Of a stretch of DNA of 64,000 nt, positions 52,800-62,559 are shown one piece after another. Position numbers and translations under genes: made by a program. How positions within the stretch are numbered: position 1 is the stretch's first letter; the number at the start of each line of letters is the position of its first letter. This DNA comes from JADJYF01 sp965278995 (lineage in GTDB: Bacteria; Pseudomonadota; Gammaproteobacteria; Ga0077536), in NCBI GenBank assembly GCA_965278995.1, contig OZ257136.1, positions 1,860,001 to 1,924,000 of the forward strand, read 5' to 3'. Below the pieces are notes generated by a model, which worked only from the letters and a program-made list of their open reading frames with translations, did not search any database and was not told the origin of the DNA.

Positions 52800-54383
52800 T
52801 TAGAACGCTACCTGCAACGCCTTGCTGACGGCCGGGATCGCCGCAATGAGTCGCATGGTCGCGCCATCGAGCGGCTGCGAGACGCCGACCACGGCAATGG
52901 CCTGCTGGCTGCCGTTGGCGACGCCGACCTGCATGCGCGAGATGTTGATGCCCTGGCGGCCGAGGATCTCGCCCATCGCACCGATTACGCCCGGCTGGTC
53001 GGCGTGGCGGGTGAACAGAAGTTGGCCTTCCAACGGTGTTTCGACGTCGTATGCGTTAACACGAACCAGGCGGGGATAACGGCCATCGAACAGCGTGCCT
53101 TCGAGGCAGATGCTCTGCGTCGCAGTCGTCGCGGTCAGACGAAGAATAGAAAGGTAATCGCGTGAGTCCGGCGAACTGATCTGACTGACATGGATACCCT
53201 GGCGCCGCGCCAGATGCAGCGCATTGATCGGATTGACCGGTACCGAGTGATGCTCGCATAGCAGTCCAACCAATGCCGCGCTTGCCAGCGGCCGTGTCTC
53301 GAGCTTGGAGGCTTCGCCGAACACGCCGATTTCGAGCGCCGTTATTTCCGCCTCACTCATGCGGCAGAGCAATCTGCCGAGTTTCTTCGCCAGTTCGAGC
53401 ATCGGCCCGAGTTCAGCCAGCTTGTCCGGCGCGATGCTCGGTGCGTTGACCGAATTGATCACTTCGCCGCGCAGCAGGAAAGCCGCAATCTGGTGTGCTA
53501 TTTCGACCCCGACTGCCGTCTGCGCTTCGTGTGTGGAGGCACCGAGATGCGGTGTGAATTGAATGTTCGGCTGCGCCAGTAACGGTGACGCACCAGGCGG
53601 TTCGACATCGAATACGTCGAGTGCGGCGCCCGCCAGATGCCCGCTCGCCACCAGTTCGACCAGTGCGCTCTCGTCGACCAGTCCGCCGCGTGCGCAGTTG
53701 ATCAGTCGCGCTCCCGCTTTCATGGCAGCCAGCCGTTCGCGACTGAACAGTCCGCGAGTGCCGTCAGTGACCGGGCAATGCAGGGTGATGAAATCGGACT
53801 CGGCAACCAGCGCATCGATATCCATTTTTTCGACGCCACGTTCAGCGAATGTGCTGTCGGTGACGAACGGGTCATAGCCGATGACGCGCATCTTGAGTCC
53901 GCGCGCACGCTCTGCGAACAAGCGACCGATGGTGCCGAAACCGACGATGCCGACAGTCTTGCCCGAGACTTCCGAGCCGAGAAACGTATTGCGTTCCCAT
54001 TTACCCGCGCGCACCGACTGATCGGCTGCCGGCAGATTGCGCGCAAGCGAAAACAGATGCGCGATGGCGAGCTCGGCGGTGGTTGTCGCGTTGGCGTCCG
54101 GCGTATTCAGCACGACGATGCCACGTTCAGTTGCACCGTCGAGATCGATGTTGTCGACACCGATGCCGGCGCGGCCGACGACCCGCAGCTTCGCAGCAGC
54201 TTCAAGCAGTTCGCCTTTGATCTTGGTTGCGCTGCGCACGATGATCGCGTCGGCTTCGCGCACGTGCGCCAGTGCTTCGGCGACCTTGAGTCCGGGCGTG
54301 AAATCGACTTCGAGCTCGGGATACTGGGCGAGCGCCGCCAACCCTTCGGGCGCGAGCTCGTCGGCTACGAATACCTTGTACAT
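52800..54383 (-). CDS. serA: D-3-phosphoglycerate dehydrogenase
   Basis: A 527-residue long-form SerA. The D-2-hydroxyacid dehydrogenase domain has the NAD loop GFGTIGRLFAERARG, the catalytic Arg of NCARGG and the His of TPHLGAST. An allosteric substrate-binding domain and a C-terminal ACT domain (about 450-527), which senses serine, follow. It catalyses the first step of serine synthesis. AAGG abuts ATG 54392 but lies 9 nt from ATG 54383, so the second start is used. It follows serC by 28 bp in one operon. Confidence 0.96.
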   Translation of the reverse strand: MYKVFVADELAPEGLAALAQYPELEVDFTPGLKVAEALAHVREADAIIVRSATKIKGELLEAAAKLRVVGRAGIGVDNIDLDGATERGIVVLNTPDANATTTAELAIAHLFSLARNLPAADQSVRAGKWERNTFLGSEVSGKTVGIVGFGTIGRLFAERARGLKMRVIGYDPFVTDSTFAERGVEKMDIDALVAESDFITLHCPVTDGTRGLFSRERLAAMKAGARLINCARGGLVDESALVELVASGHLAGAALDVFDVEPPGASPLLAQPNIQFTPHLGASTHEAQTAVGVEIAHQIAAFLLRGEVINSVNAPSIAPDKLAELGPMLELAKKLGRLLCRMSEAEITALEIGVFGEASKLETRPLASAALVGLLCEHHSVPVNPINALHLARRQGIHVSQISSPDSRDYLSILRLTATTATQSICLEGTLFDGRYPRLVRVNAYDVETPLEGQLLFTRHADQPGVIGAMGEILGRQGINISRMQVGVANGSQQAIAVVGVSQPLDGATMRLIAAIPAVSKALQVAF

Positions 54384-54411
54384 GGATGTCATCCTTGTGA
54401 TCAGGCGCCGC

Positions 54412-55575
54412 TCAAGCGGCGCCGTTGTCAGCGGCCAGTTGCGCGTACGCCCATTCGAGCCAGGGCAGCAGCACGGTCAAGTCGCTCGCTTCTACAGTTG
54501 CGCCGCCCCAGATGCGAAGACCGGGTGGCGCACTGCGATATCCGTTGATGTCGTACGCGACCTGTTCAACATCGAGCAGCTGCGCCAGTTGCTTGGTGAT
54601 TTCGGCCTGGGCGTCGTTGTCCCTGGCCAGAAACCAGGGGGCGACTATCTTCAGACAAATCGAGGTGTTCGAGCGCGTCGCGCTGTCAGCGGCGAGAAAC
54701 TCCACCCACGGCGTTTTTGCCACCCATTGCGCGAGCACGTCGAGATTGCGAGTGGAACGTGCGCACAGCGCATCCAGTCCGCCGATACTCTTCGCCCAGC
54801 GCAGTGCGTCGAGATAGTCCTCGACGCACAACATCGATGGCGTGTTTATGGTCGCACCTTCGAACAGTGCGTCGTCGAGTTTGCCTTTCTTGGTCAGACG
54901 GAACAGCTTCGGCAGCGGCCATGGCGGTTCGTAGGACGTCAAACGTGCGACGGCGCGCGGACTGAGTACGATCACACCATGCGCGCCTTCACCGCCGAGC
55001 ACTTTCTGCCACGAGAACGTGACAACATCGAGCTTGTTCCACGGCAGCGGCATGGCGAACGCAGCCGAGGTTGCATCGCAAATCGTCAACCCGGCGCGAT
55101 CGTCCGGGATCCAGTCACCATGCGGCAGCTTGACGCCCGAGGTCGTGCCGTTCCAGACGAACACGACGTCGCGCGCGAAATCGACCTGGGTCAGATCGGG
55201 CAGCGCACCGTAGCCGGCGGTGAGTTTGCGCGCATCGGCGAGTTTGAGGACCTCGAGCACATCGGTGACCCATTCGAGGCCGAAACTCTCCCACGCCAGG
55301 ACGTCGACACCGCGCGGGCCGAGCAGGGTCCACAGCGCCATCTCGACGGCGCCGGTGTCGGAGCCGGGCACGATGCCGATACGGTAGTCATCCGGTACAC
55401 CGAGCACCTGGCGGGTCTCAGTAATCGCTGACTTGAGGCGCGCGGCACCCGGTTTGGAGCGATGCGAACGGCCGACCAGCGCAGCATCGAGCGCACGCGT
55501 CGACCAGCCTGGTCGTTTCGGGCACGGCCCGGATGAAAAACACGGATTGTGCGGTTTGATGGTGGGTTTCTGCAT
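54412..55575 (-). CDS. serC: Phosphoserine aminotransferase
   Basis: A 387-residue PLP enzyme of the SerC branch common in alphaproteobacteria and archaea, distinct from E. coli SerC in length and start (PCFSSGPCPKRPG). The Schiff-base Lys is K191 in FSWQKVLGGEG. It converts 3-phosphohydroxypyruvate to phosphoserine with glutamate. It forms a serCA operon and shares no other neighbours of the pathway; serB must lie elsewhere. Confidence 0.95.
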   Translation of the reverse strand: MQKPTIKPHNPCFSSGPCPKRPGWSTRALDAALVGRSHRSKPGAARLKSAITETRQVLGVPDDYRIGIVPGSDTGAVEMALWTLLGPRGVDVLAWESFGLEWVTDVLEVLKLADARKLTAGYGALPDLTQVDFARDVVFVWNGTTSGVKLPHGDWIPDDRAGLTICDATSAAFAMPLPWNKLDVVTFSWQKVLGGEGAHGVIVLSPRAVARLTSYEPPWPLPKLFRLTKKGKLDDALFEGATINTPSMLCVEDYLDALRWAKSIGGLDALCARSTRNLDVLAQWVAKTPWVEFLAADSATRSNTSICLKIVAPWFLARDNDAQAEITKQLAQLLDVEQVAYDINGYRSAPPGLRIWGGATVEASDLTVLLPWLEWAYAQLAADNGAA

Positions 55576-55694
55576 CTCTCAACTCATGCAATGCGGCGGT
55601 GCAATATGGCGCGGCGAATTGTACCGGGGGTGAGCGCGATTGCAATGAGGATACGGCGTGATACGCGCAGCGCTAGCGGGACCGACGCGCACGC

Positions 55695-58600
55695 TCAATG
55701 AAAATCCCGTGAGGTCGTGACCAGACGACCAAGCAACGGCGTGTGATCGCTCAGCCGGTGAGCGATCACATGCACGACTTCGCCTTCACGCTGGACTTCG
55801 CCGATCACACCGAGCAGGCGGGCGCCGAGCAGTTCGCGGCGCTGCGCCTCGACCAGGGTCGACCACACAATGAGATTGATGAAGCCGGTTTCGTCTTCGA
55901 GCGTGACAAACACGACCCCGGTAGCCGTACCCGGCCGTTGGCGCGAGACGACCAGACCGGCAGTACGGACAGCCTGACCATGCGGCGTCTGCGTGAGCAT
56001 CGCTGCGGTCAGGCAACGACGCCGTTCCAGATGCTGCCGCAACAGCGCCAGCGGATGACGACCGAGGGTGAAACCGAGACTCGCATAATCGGCGACGATA
56101 TCCTCGCCCTCGCGCGGCCGCCGCAACAGGGGTGTCCCCTCATGGACTTCGGTTCCGGCGAGCAGCGGCAACGGGACCTCGATACCGAGTGCCGCCCAGC
56201 TGGCCTGATGTCGATTACCGGCCAACGAGCTCAGCGCACCGGCTCGCGATAACGCACCGATAGCGCCACGATCGAGCGCTGCACGCTCCGCCACATCGGC
56301 AAGCGTGGTGAATACGCGCGCAGCGCGCGCGTATTCAACGCGTGCCGCCGCCGACGCTGACAGACCCTTGACCATGCGAAAACCGAGTCTGACCGCCGGT
56401 CCGGCGCCGTCGATAACTTCCAGCGTGCAATCCCACCTGCTGATGCCGACATCCACCGGGCGCACAATCACACCGTGGCGACGTGCATCCTGCAGTAGCT
56501 GCGCTGGCGCATAGAAACCCATCGGCTGACTGTTCAGCAGCGCGGCAGTGAACGCCGCCGGTTCGTGGCGTTTGAGCCAGGCCGAGACATAGGCGAGCAG
56601 CGCGAAACTCGCTGAATGCGATTCAGGGAAACCGTATTCGCCGAAACCCTCAATCTGGCGGAATATGCGCTCGGCGAATTCCGCTTCGTAACCGCGTGCG
56701 CGCATGCCATCGACGAGCTTGGCGCGAAACTGTTCGATGCCGCCGTTGCGTTTCCAGGTTGCCATCGAACGGCGCAGTTGATCCGCCTCGCCAGGCGAGA
56801 ACCCCGCTGCGACCATCGCCAGCTTGATGACCTGTTCCTGAAACAACGGCACACCGAGCGTTCGTTCGAGCACCGCGCGGACTTCCTCGCTCGGATACGT
56901 CACGGCCTCTTCGTCATTACGCCGGCGCAGATACGGGTGCACCATCTCACCTTGTATCGGTCCCGGTCTGATCAGCGCGATTTCGATCACCAGATCGTAA
57001 TAGCAGGCCGGGCGCAGGCGCGGCAGCATCGCCATCTGCGCGCGCGATTCGATCTGAAATACGCCGACCGTATCGGCGTGCTGGATCATGGTGTAAGTGG
57101 GCTCATCCTCGGCCGGGACACTGGCCATATCCAGCGCGTGCCCCGAATAGTCCCTGATCAGATCGAAGCTGCGACGGATGGCACTCAGCATGCCCAGGCA
57201 CAGGCAGTCGACTTTGAGCAGGCCGAGTGTTTCGAGATCGTCCTTGTCCCATTGAATGACCGTGCGCTCGGGCATCGCCGCGTTTTCTATCGGTACCAGC
57301 TCAGACAGCGGGCGCTCGGCAATGATGAAGCCGCCGACATGCTGTGAGAGATGACGCGGGAAACCAATCAGCTCGATGACCAGCGCGAGCACGCGGCGCA
57401 GGACCGGATTGTCGGGGTCGAAGCCGGCTTCACGCAGACGCTCGGGCAGAGCCGCGCCACGATCCCACCAATACAGATTGCGCGTCAGTCGACCGACCTG
57501 CTCAACGCTCATGCCAAGCGCCTTGCCGACGTCGCGCACCGCGCTGCGCAGCTTGTAGCGAATGACGGTGGCAGCGAGCGCTGCGCGTTCGCGGCCGTAC
57601 TTGCCGTAGATGTACTGGATGACTTCCTCACGCCGCTCGTGTTCGAAATCGACATCGATATCCGGCGGCTCGTTACGCTCCCTGGACAGAAACCGTTCGA
57701 ACAGCATGTCCATGCGCGCCGGATCGACTTCCGTGATCCCGAGGCTGTAACAGACCGCCGAGTTCGCCGCCGAACCGCGTCCCTGGCAGAGGATGCCGCG
57801 CCCGCGCGCAAACAGGACGATATCGTGCACTGTCAGAAAAAATGCTTCGTAGCGGAGTTCGGCGATGAGCGCGAGTTCGTGCTCGACCAGCCGGGTGACT
57901 TTGTCCGGAATACCGGCCGGCCAGCGTTGACGCATGCCGGTCTCGGTCAGAGCCCGCAGATGCGCACTCGGCGTCAAGCCCCCGGGCACCAGTTCGCGCG
58001 GATAGTCATAGCGCAATTCGGCCAGGGTGAAGGTGCACCGCGCGGCGATGGTCAGCGTCTCAGCGAGCATCGCGCCCGGGTAGATCCGGGCCAGCCGCGC
58101 GCGGGGCCGCAGATGACGTTCGTTATTCGCCGGCAGTTCCAGGCCGGCGGTCATGACGGTTGTGCGCAGGCGGATGGCGGTGATCGTATCGAGCAACGGC
58201 CGACGCGCCGCCCCATGCATCAGGACGTCGCCGACGGCGACCAATGGCAAGCTGCCGGCCAGCGCGGCCGTCCGGGCCAGGCATGCGTCGTCGGTACCGC
58301 CATAGAACAAACCCACACCGACCCAGCCGCGCCCGGCAAACCAGCGCTCGAACCACTGCGCGCGCGCGGCATCGTCGTCGTCGCCACCCGGTAGCCAGAT
58401 GGCCAGGGCCGATGACACCAGCGTTTCGAGATCGGCTCGCTCGAGTCGGTACTCGCCTTTGTCCGTGCGGCGGCGACCACAGGTGATCAACGCCGAGATC
58501 TGCCGATAAGCGGCCGCATCGTCGGCCAGCAGCACCAGTCGTGTGCCGTCGTGCAGCCGGAAGCTGCTGCCGACGATGAGCTTGAACCCGCCATCGCGCG

Positions 58601-58784
58601 CGGCCACGTGCGCGCGCACGGCACCAGCAAGGGTGCATTCGTCGGTCAGCGCCAGCGCGGTATAGCCGAGCGCCTGCGCCGCGCCCACCAGTTCCTCGGG
58701 ATGCGAAGCGCCGTGCAGAAACGAGAAATTACTCAGACAGCAGAGTTCGGCGTAGGCCGGAGCAGGCGAGCTCGACAGCGACAT
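55695..58784 (-). CDS. dnaE2: Error-prone DNA polymerase III alpha (DnaE2/ImuC)
   Basis: A 1029-residue C-family polymerase of DnaE2 length. The PHP domain is N-terminal (NFSFLHGASHPEEL). The palm carries the catalytic aspartates in DIDVDFEHERR near 370-385. The OB fold at the C-terminus (GVVFVTLEDETGFINLIVW) is present. It performs translesion synthesis after DNA damage. A LexA-type SOS box lies 23-38 bp before the start codon. No imuA or imuB gene is adjacent, unlike most dnaE2 operons. Confidence 0.96.
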   Translation of the reverse strand: MSLSSSPAPAYAELCCLSNFSFLHGASHPEELVGAAQALGYTALALTDECTLAGAVRAHVAARDGGFKLIVGSSFRLHDGTRLVLLADDAAAYRQISALITCGRRRTDKGEYRLERADLETLVSSALAIWLPGGDDDDAARAQWFERWFAGRGWVGVGLFYGGTDDACLARTAALAGSLPLVAVGDVLMHGAARRPLLDTITAIRLRTTVMTAGLELPANNERHLRPRARLARIYPGAMLAETLTIAARCTFTLAELRYDYPRELVPGGLTPSAHLRALTETGMRQRWPAGIPDKVTRLVEHELALIAELRYEAFFLTVHDIVLFARGRGILCQGRGSAANSAVCYSLGITEVDPARMDMLFERFLSRERNEPPDIDVDFEHERREEVIQYIYGKYGRERAALAATVIRYKLRSAVRDVGKALGMSVEQVGRLTRNLYWWDRGAALPERLREAGFDPDNPVLRRVLALVIELIGFPRHLSQHVGGFIIAERPLSELVPIENAAMPERTVIQWDKDDLETLGLLKVDCLCLGMLSAIRRSFDLIRDYSGHALDMASVPAEDEPTYTMIQHADTVGVFQIESRAQMAMLPRLRPACYYDLVIEIALIRPGPIQGEMVHPYLRRRNDEEAVTYPSEEVRAVLERTLGVPLFQEQVIKLAMVAAGFSPGEADQLRRSMATWKRNGGIEQFRAKLVDGMRARGYEAEFAERIFRQIEGFGEYGFPESHSASFALLAYVSAWLKRHEPAAFTAALLNSQPMGFYAPAQLLQDARRHGVIVRPVDVGISRWDCTLEVIDGAGPAVRLGFRMVKGLSASAAARVEYARAARVFTTLADVAERAALDRGAIGALSRAGALSSLAGNRHQASWAALGIEVPLPLLAGTEVHEGTPLLRRPREGEDIVADYASLGFTLGRHPLALLRQHLERRRCLTAAMLTQTPHGQAVRTAGLVVSRQRPGTATGVVFVTLEDETGFINLIVWSTLVEAQRRELLGARLLGVIGEVQREGEVVHVIAHRLSDHTPLLGRLVTTSRDFH

Positions 58785-58806
58785 GGGCAGGCACCGGGCG
58801 GGTTAT

Positions 58807-58822
58807 CTGGTTATATATACAG
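58807..58822 (-). promoter_or_regulatory. LexA (SOS) box upstream of dnaE2
   Basis: CTGGTTATATATACAG fits the E. coli-type LexA site CTG-N10-CAG with the AT-rich centre of strong boxes. It lies 23 to 38 bp before ATG 58784 on the minus strand, overlapping where the core promoter should be. It could also affect the divergent DUF992 gene. Confidence 0.88.
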
Positions 58823-58990
58823 TTATCGAATCCGATTTGCATCCTTCCGCCGGCTTACGACGCAGTTCTCATCAGACGTTCTGGACAAAGCCCGGGGCCG
58901 TTGGGAGAATCTGCCCGCCACAGGAGCTCTGCCTAAGGCTGAGCTTCCAACAACAGTTCCGCACAAGAAAATGTTCAGAGGGTGATTACC

Positions 58991-59485
58991 ATGAAGTTAG
59001 GAAACATACTGGCCCTGGCGCTTGCCAGCAGCGCGGCTGGCCTGCCACTCGGCGCAGCGCAGGCCCAAAGCGGCATCGAAGTCGGCGTGCTGACCTGCTC
59101 GGTGGTCCCGGGCAGCCGCGTCAACCTGCTCGTCCGCTCGACCGCCGACGTCAAATGCGTCTACGCCAAAGGCGGTCAGTCGGAAGAATATGTCGGTGAA
59201 ACCGGTATCGCCCTCGGCCTCGACCTGAGCTTCAAGCAGGACGAAAAGATGGCATTCACGGTTATCGCCGCGTCGTCTGACGTCAGCCCTGGGGCGAAAG
59301 CATTGGCCGGCAAATACGTCGGTGCAGAAGCTTCCGCAGCAGCGGGTCTCGGCCTCGGTGCCAAAGCCCTGCTTGGCGGCGGCGCGAAAAACATCGGCCT
59401 GCAGCCGCTCGCGATCGAATCGAGCACTGGACTCGGCGCCTCGGCTGGTCTGTCGTTCCTCTACATCGAAGCCGCTGCCAAGTAA
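58991..59485 (+). CDS. Secreted DUF992 family protein
   Basis: A 164-residue protein with a cleavable signal peptide (about 1-25, ending AQA). The mature part begins IEVGVLTCSVVPGS and contains KCVYAKGG, matching DUF992, a family known mainly from alphaproteobacteria and without known function. Two cysteines (TCS, KCV) may form a disulfide. The C-terminal half is very rich in Gly and Ala. AGAGGGTGA precedes ATG 58991. A hairpin follows the stop. Confidence 0.85.
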   Translation: MKLGNILALALASSAAGLPLGAAQAQSGIEVGVLTCSVVPGSRVNLLVRSTADVKCVYAKGGQSEEYVGETGIALGLDLSFKQDEKMAFTVIAASSDVSPGAKALAGKYVGAEASAAAGLGLGAKALLGGGAKNIGLQPLAIESSTGLGASAGLSFLYIEAAAK

Positions 59486-59501
59486 GCAGCTCCGGTGTGC
59501 C

Positions 59502-59535
59502 CTCACCTCACCGTCGCAAACGACGATGAGGTGAG
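59502..59535 (+). terminator. Hairpin after the DUF992 gene
   Basis: A 15-bp stem with one mismatch (59502-59516 with 59521-59535) closed by a CAAA loop, 16 bp after the stop codon. The downstream sequence has only short T runs, so it may be a weak or Rho-assisted terminator. Confidence 0.6.
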
Positions 59536-59605
59536 CGGCGTTGGTTCCCCTCAAGTTCGCCCGTCGGCGTGCCGACACGGTCGGTAGATGACCCAGGGTA
59601 GAACC

Positions 59606-60049
59606 ATGCGCTCGATGTCTTGCCTGCTGGCCGGTGTATTGCTGACTGGCGTGGTTGGCGCAACCGAACCACCACCGTGGCCGGCCATTCCGCGCGATCG
59701 CGTCGCGCTCGATCGCCTGGCGCGCGCCCGTTTCGACGATGCCCGCCAACTGATTAACGGTCCGCTAGCACCGACGATTCAACCGCTGGCACCGGGCCTC
59801 GATTGCCGCGCGCTCTATCAGCAGCGCGTTGCGCTCAGCCGCCAGCAGCTCAACTACCGACCCTCGTTCTGGGAAGATCCGCGCAGCCAGACCGGCGTAT
59901 TCATTGGCGCAGTATGGGCACCCGCGTTCTATTACCTCCCCTATCAGGCATTCACGGAATATCGCGCCAGCGCGCGGGCACCGCAAGTGCAGGCGGATAT
60001 CGACGCACTGCGCGCCGCTTCGGCACAACAGCGCTGCTTCGAGCGTTGA
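59606..60049 (+). CDS. Small exported protein of unknown function
   Basis: I do not recognise this 147-residue protein. Residues 1-19 form a signal peptide (cleavage near VVGA-TE). The mature part is Arg- and Pro-rich with a hydrophobic GVFIGAVWAPAFYYLPYQAF stretch near 95-114, perhaps one membrane-associated segment, and two cysteines. AGGG 8 nt upstream favours ATG 59606 over ATG 59588. It follows the DUF992 gene and precedes the aminotransferase, with no functional link visible. Confidence 0.7.
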   Translation: MRSMSCLLAGVLLTGVVGATEPPPWPAIPRDRVALDRLARARFDDARQLINGPLAPTIQPLAPGLDCRALYQQRVALSRQQLNYRPSFWEDPRSQTGVFIGAVWAPAFYYLPYQAFTEYRASARAPQVQADIDALRAASAQQRCFER

Positions 60050-60103
60050 ATCACCGCTGAGGACCCTGGAGCCGCGTCGCTTTTCGGCGCCGGTCAGGGC
60101 TTG

Positions 60104-60112
60104 TGCTATAGT
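60104..60112 (+). promoter_or_regulatory. Extended -10 promoter of the aminotransferase gene
   Basis: TGCTATAGT (extended -10, TGn plus TATAGT) ends 38 bp before ATG 60151; transcription would start near 60119. No strong -35 is present, as is usual for extended -10 promoters. Confidence 0.5.
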
Positions 60113-60150
60113 CGCGCGCCGCGCGACAGCCCCGTGGAGCACCTGCCCCC

Positions 60151-61344
60151 ATGTTTGAAGTTCTCGAAGTTCTGAGTCCCGATCCCATCCTCGGCCTGAT
60201 GGCCGCTTACCGCGAAGATTCCCGCACACAGAAAGTCGACCTCGGCGTCGGCGTCTACCGCGACGAAGCCGGCGCCACGCCGATACTTGCCTGTGTCGCC
60301 GAAGCGGAACAACGCTATATCGATCAAGCGACGACGAAAACGTATATCGGCCCGCCGGGGACACCGGAATTCAACGATGCCGTCCGCCGACTGATGTTCG
60401 GCCGCGATCACGGTGTGCTCAAAGACAAGCGTGTTGCCGGCGTGCAGACGCCTGGCGGCTGCGGCGCGCTTCGCGTTGCCGCTGAACTGGTCAAGCGCGC
60501 TCGGCCGGAAACCACCGTCTGGGTCAGCGATCCGACCTGGGCCAATCATGTGCCGCTGCTCGGCAATTCCGGCCTCAAGATCAAGACGTACGCCTATTAC
60601 GATCAGGCCACGCGCGGGCTCGATGCCGAAGCCATGATGGCGGCGCTGGCTGAAGTACCGGCAGGTGATCTCGTGCTGCTGCATGGCTGCTGCCATAACC
60701 CGTCCGGCGTCGATCTCAAGGCCGAACACTGGCATCGCGTGGCTGAACTCGCCAATCAACGCGGCTTCATCCCGTTCATCGACCTGGCTTACCAGGGACT
60801 CGGCGACGGACTGGAAGAAGACGCCATCGGCGTCCGCATCATGGCCGCCGCCTGCCCTGAGCTGGTACTGGCAAGTTCGTATTCCAAGAACTTTGGACTC
60901 TATCGCGAACGTGTCGGTGCGCTCCAGATCGTGAGCACGAGCAATGGTGTCGCCGGCATCGTCCAGAGCCAGCTCGGTTCGGTCGTGCGCGGGATCTATT
61001 CCATGCCGCCGGCACACGGCGCGGCCATCGTCGAGACCATCTTGAACGATGAAGCACTGAATGCGAACTGGGTCGAGGAGCTGACCGTCATGCGCAACCG
61101 CATCAACTCGCTCCGCGACGTACTCGCCGTTCGTCTCAGCGAAGCCGCTCAGCGTGATTTCAGTTTCATCCGCGAGCAACGCGGCATGTTCTCGTTCTTA
61201 GGCATCACCCCGGAACAGGTGCGACGTCTGCAGAGCGAGTTCGGTATCTACATGGTCGATTCGAGCCGCATCAATGTGGCCGGTATCAACGGTGGCAATA
61301 TCGACCATTTCATGCGCGCCTGTGCGGCGGTGCTTCGCGCCTGA
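60151..61344 (+). CDS. Class I aspartate/aromatic aminotransferase
   Basis: A 397-residue fold-type I PLP enzyme of the AspC/TyrB subgroup. The PLP Lys is K246 in SSYSKNFGLY, the phosphate-binding Arg is R254, and the substrate-carboxylate Arg is expected near the C-terminus (NVAGI block). CHNPSGVDL is the family N-P-S/T-G motif. It interconverts aspartate or aromatic amino acids with 2-oxo acids. Separating AspC from TyrB activity is not possible by eye. It converges on the regulator gene with a 13-bp gap. Confidence 0.95.
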   Translation: MFEVLEVLSPDPILGLMAAYREDSRTQKVDLGVGVYRDEAGATPILACVAEAEQRYIDQATTKTYIGPPGTPEFNDAVRRLMFGRDHGVLKDKRVAGVQTPGGCGALRVAAELVKRARPETTVWVSDPTWANHVPLLGNSGLKIKTYAYYDQATRGLDAEAMMAALAEVPAGDLVLLHGCCHNPSGVDLKAEHWHRVAELANQRGFIPFIDLAYQGLGDGLEEDAIGVRIMAAACPELVLASSYSKNFGLYRERVGALQIVSTSNGVAGIVQSQLGSVVRGIYSMPPAHGAAIVETILNDEALNANWVEELTVMRNRINSLRDVLAVRLSEAAQRDFSFIREQRGMFSFLGITPEQVRRLQSEFGIYMVDSSRINVAGINGGNIDHFMRACAAVLRA

Positions 61345-61357
61345 AATATTACGGCGC

Positions 61358-62407
61358 TTACAGTGCGCTGTGCAGCCGGCGCAACAGCTTGACGCCCGGC
61401 TGCGCATCGGCCGTCGCTGTTCGGGCTCCGCGCGCGAGCGTCTCGCTGGTCATGGTGGCCAGCGCCGTAAGCAGTTCGCGCGGCGCCGATTTGCGCGCGC
61501 ACAGATAGAAACGTTCCTGCACCAGCGGCGTGAACCGCAGATCGAAACGCGCAGCAGCCTCGGCCGTGCCGAGCGCAACGTCAGCCCCGCCGCTTGCCAC
61601 CGTTGCCGCCACCGCGGAATGCGTGTACTCCTCGTCGCGATAACCGTTGATCGCACCCGGCGCTATACCGCGCTGCCCGAGCAACCCATCCAGGACCAGT
61701 CGCGTGCCGGCCCCGGGCTGGCGATTGATCAGACGCAATTCGCTGCCGGGAAGATCGGCGAGATCGGTCACCGGCCGGTTGGCGCGTGACATCAGGCCGA
61801 GTACGCGCAGCTCGAGCAGAAAGACCTGATCGCGCGCGTCATCCAGCAGGGCGAGCAGCGTCGCGGCGACCGAGTGGCCAAGTTCTCCCAGCGGCAGATG
61901 AAACCCGGCGATATCGACTTCGCTGCGTTGATAGCGACGCAGCGCACCTTCGCTGCCGGTGAGATCGAGCTGGGGCAGCCAGGATTGCTGACTCAACATG
62001 GCGACCAGCTCGGTCACGCGCTCGCTGCTGCTGGACGCGATACGCAACGTTCTGGGGCGTGCGCCCAGTGCGACGGCGAAACCGGCGGTAGCGGTGTCGG
62101 CCGCAGCAACCAGCGCCGCCTGGGTCTCGAGTCGCACGCGGGCGCGGGCGTCGAGCAGCGCGCGGCCAGCGGCCGTCAAGGTCGCGCCGCTGCCGCGCTT
62201 GAGGTTTACCAGCGGCGCCCGCAGGCGTTCCTCCCAGCTGCGCATCAAGCCCCAGGCATGGCGGTAGGAGACGCCGGTTGCGTGCGCTGCGAAATTGAGA
62301 TGCCCGCCACGCTCAACTGCTTCGAGCAGCTCGAACAAGACCGGCTCGATCACGACCACACTGTCGCCCTCGACCACCCGCCAACCCAATTCGAGTGCGA
62401 TTTTCAT
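61358..62407 (-). CDS. ModE-type HTH regulator with PBP-like sensor domain
   Basis: A 349-residue protein. The N-terminal 70 residues are a ModE/LysR-like winged HTH (LFELLEAVERGGHLNFAAHATGVS). From about 125 it has a periplasmic-binding-protein-like domain with LINRQPGAGTRLVLDGLL, as in TunR-like molybdate/tungstate sensors and MoeA-linked PBP domains. There is no signal peptide, so the sensor is cytoplasmic. It is divergent from a TonB-dependent receptor gene and likely controls it or Mo genes. ATG 62407 is the domain-consistent start. Confidence 0.85.
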   Translation of the reverse strand: MKIALELGWRVVEGDSVVVIEPVLFELLEAVERGGHLNFAAHATGVSYRHAWGLMRSWEERLRAPLVNLKRGSGATLTAAGRALLDARARVRLETQAALVAAADTATAGFAVALGARPRTLRIASSSSERVTELVAMLSQQSWLPQLDLTGSEGALRRYQRSEVDIAGFHLPLGELGHSVAATLLALLDDARDQVFLLELRVLGLMSRANRPVTDLADLPGSELRLINRQPGAGTRLVLDGLLGQRGIAPGAINGYRDEEYTHSAVAATVASGGADVALGTAEAAARFDLRFTPLVQERFYLCARKSAPRELLTALATMTSETLARGARTATADAQPGVKLLRRLHSAL

Positions 62408-62519
62408 GTCCTGTCGGTATCGCCTGTCGTTATCAGCCCGGTGACAACGCCGCGGCCAGCCGCTCCACCCCACTGTTCGCACACTTTGCTCATGACCTGC
62501 AACTGACCCTGCTGGGGGA

Positions 62520-62534
62520 CCGGGTTGCACCCGG
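62520..62534. promoter_or_regulatory. Short hairpin upstream of the TonB receptor gene
   Basis: CCGGGT-TGC-ACCCGG is a perfect inverted repeat in the 152-bp divergent region, 26 bp before ATG 62560. It could be an operator for the adjacent regulator or a leader hairpin. Confidence 0.35.
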
Positions 62535-62559
62535 CTTGCCTTACGGAATATGTTTCGGT

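Noticed and set aside
57351..58394. A 347-codon plus-strand open frame
   Set aside because: Antisense to dnaE2, composition rich in Arg, Gln and Asp without a domain.
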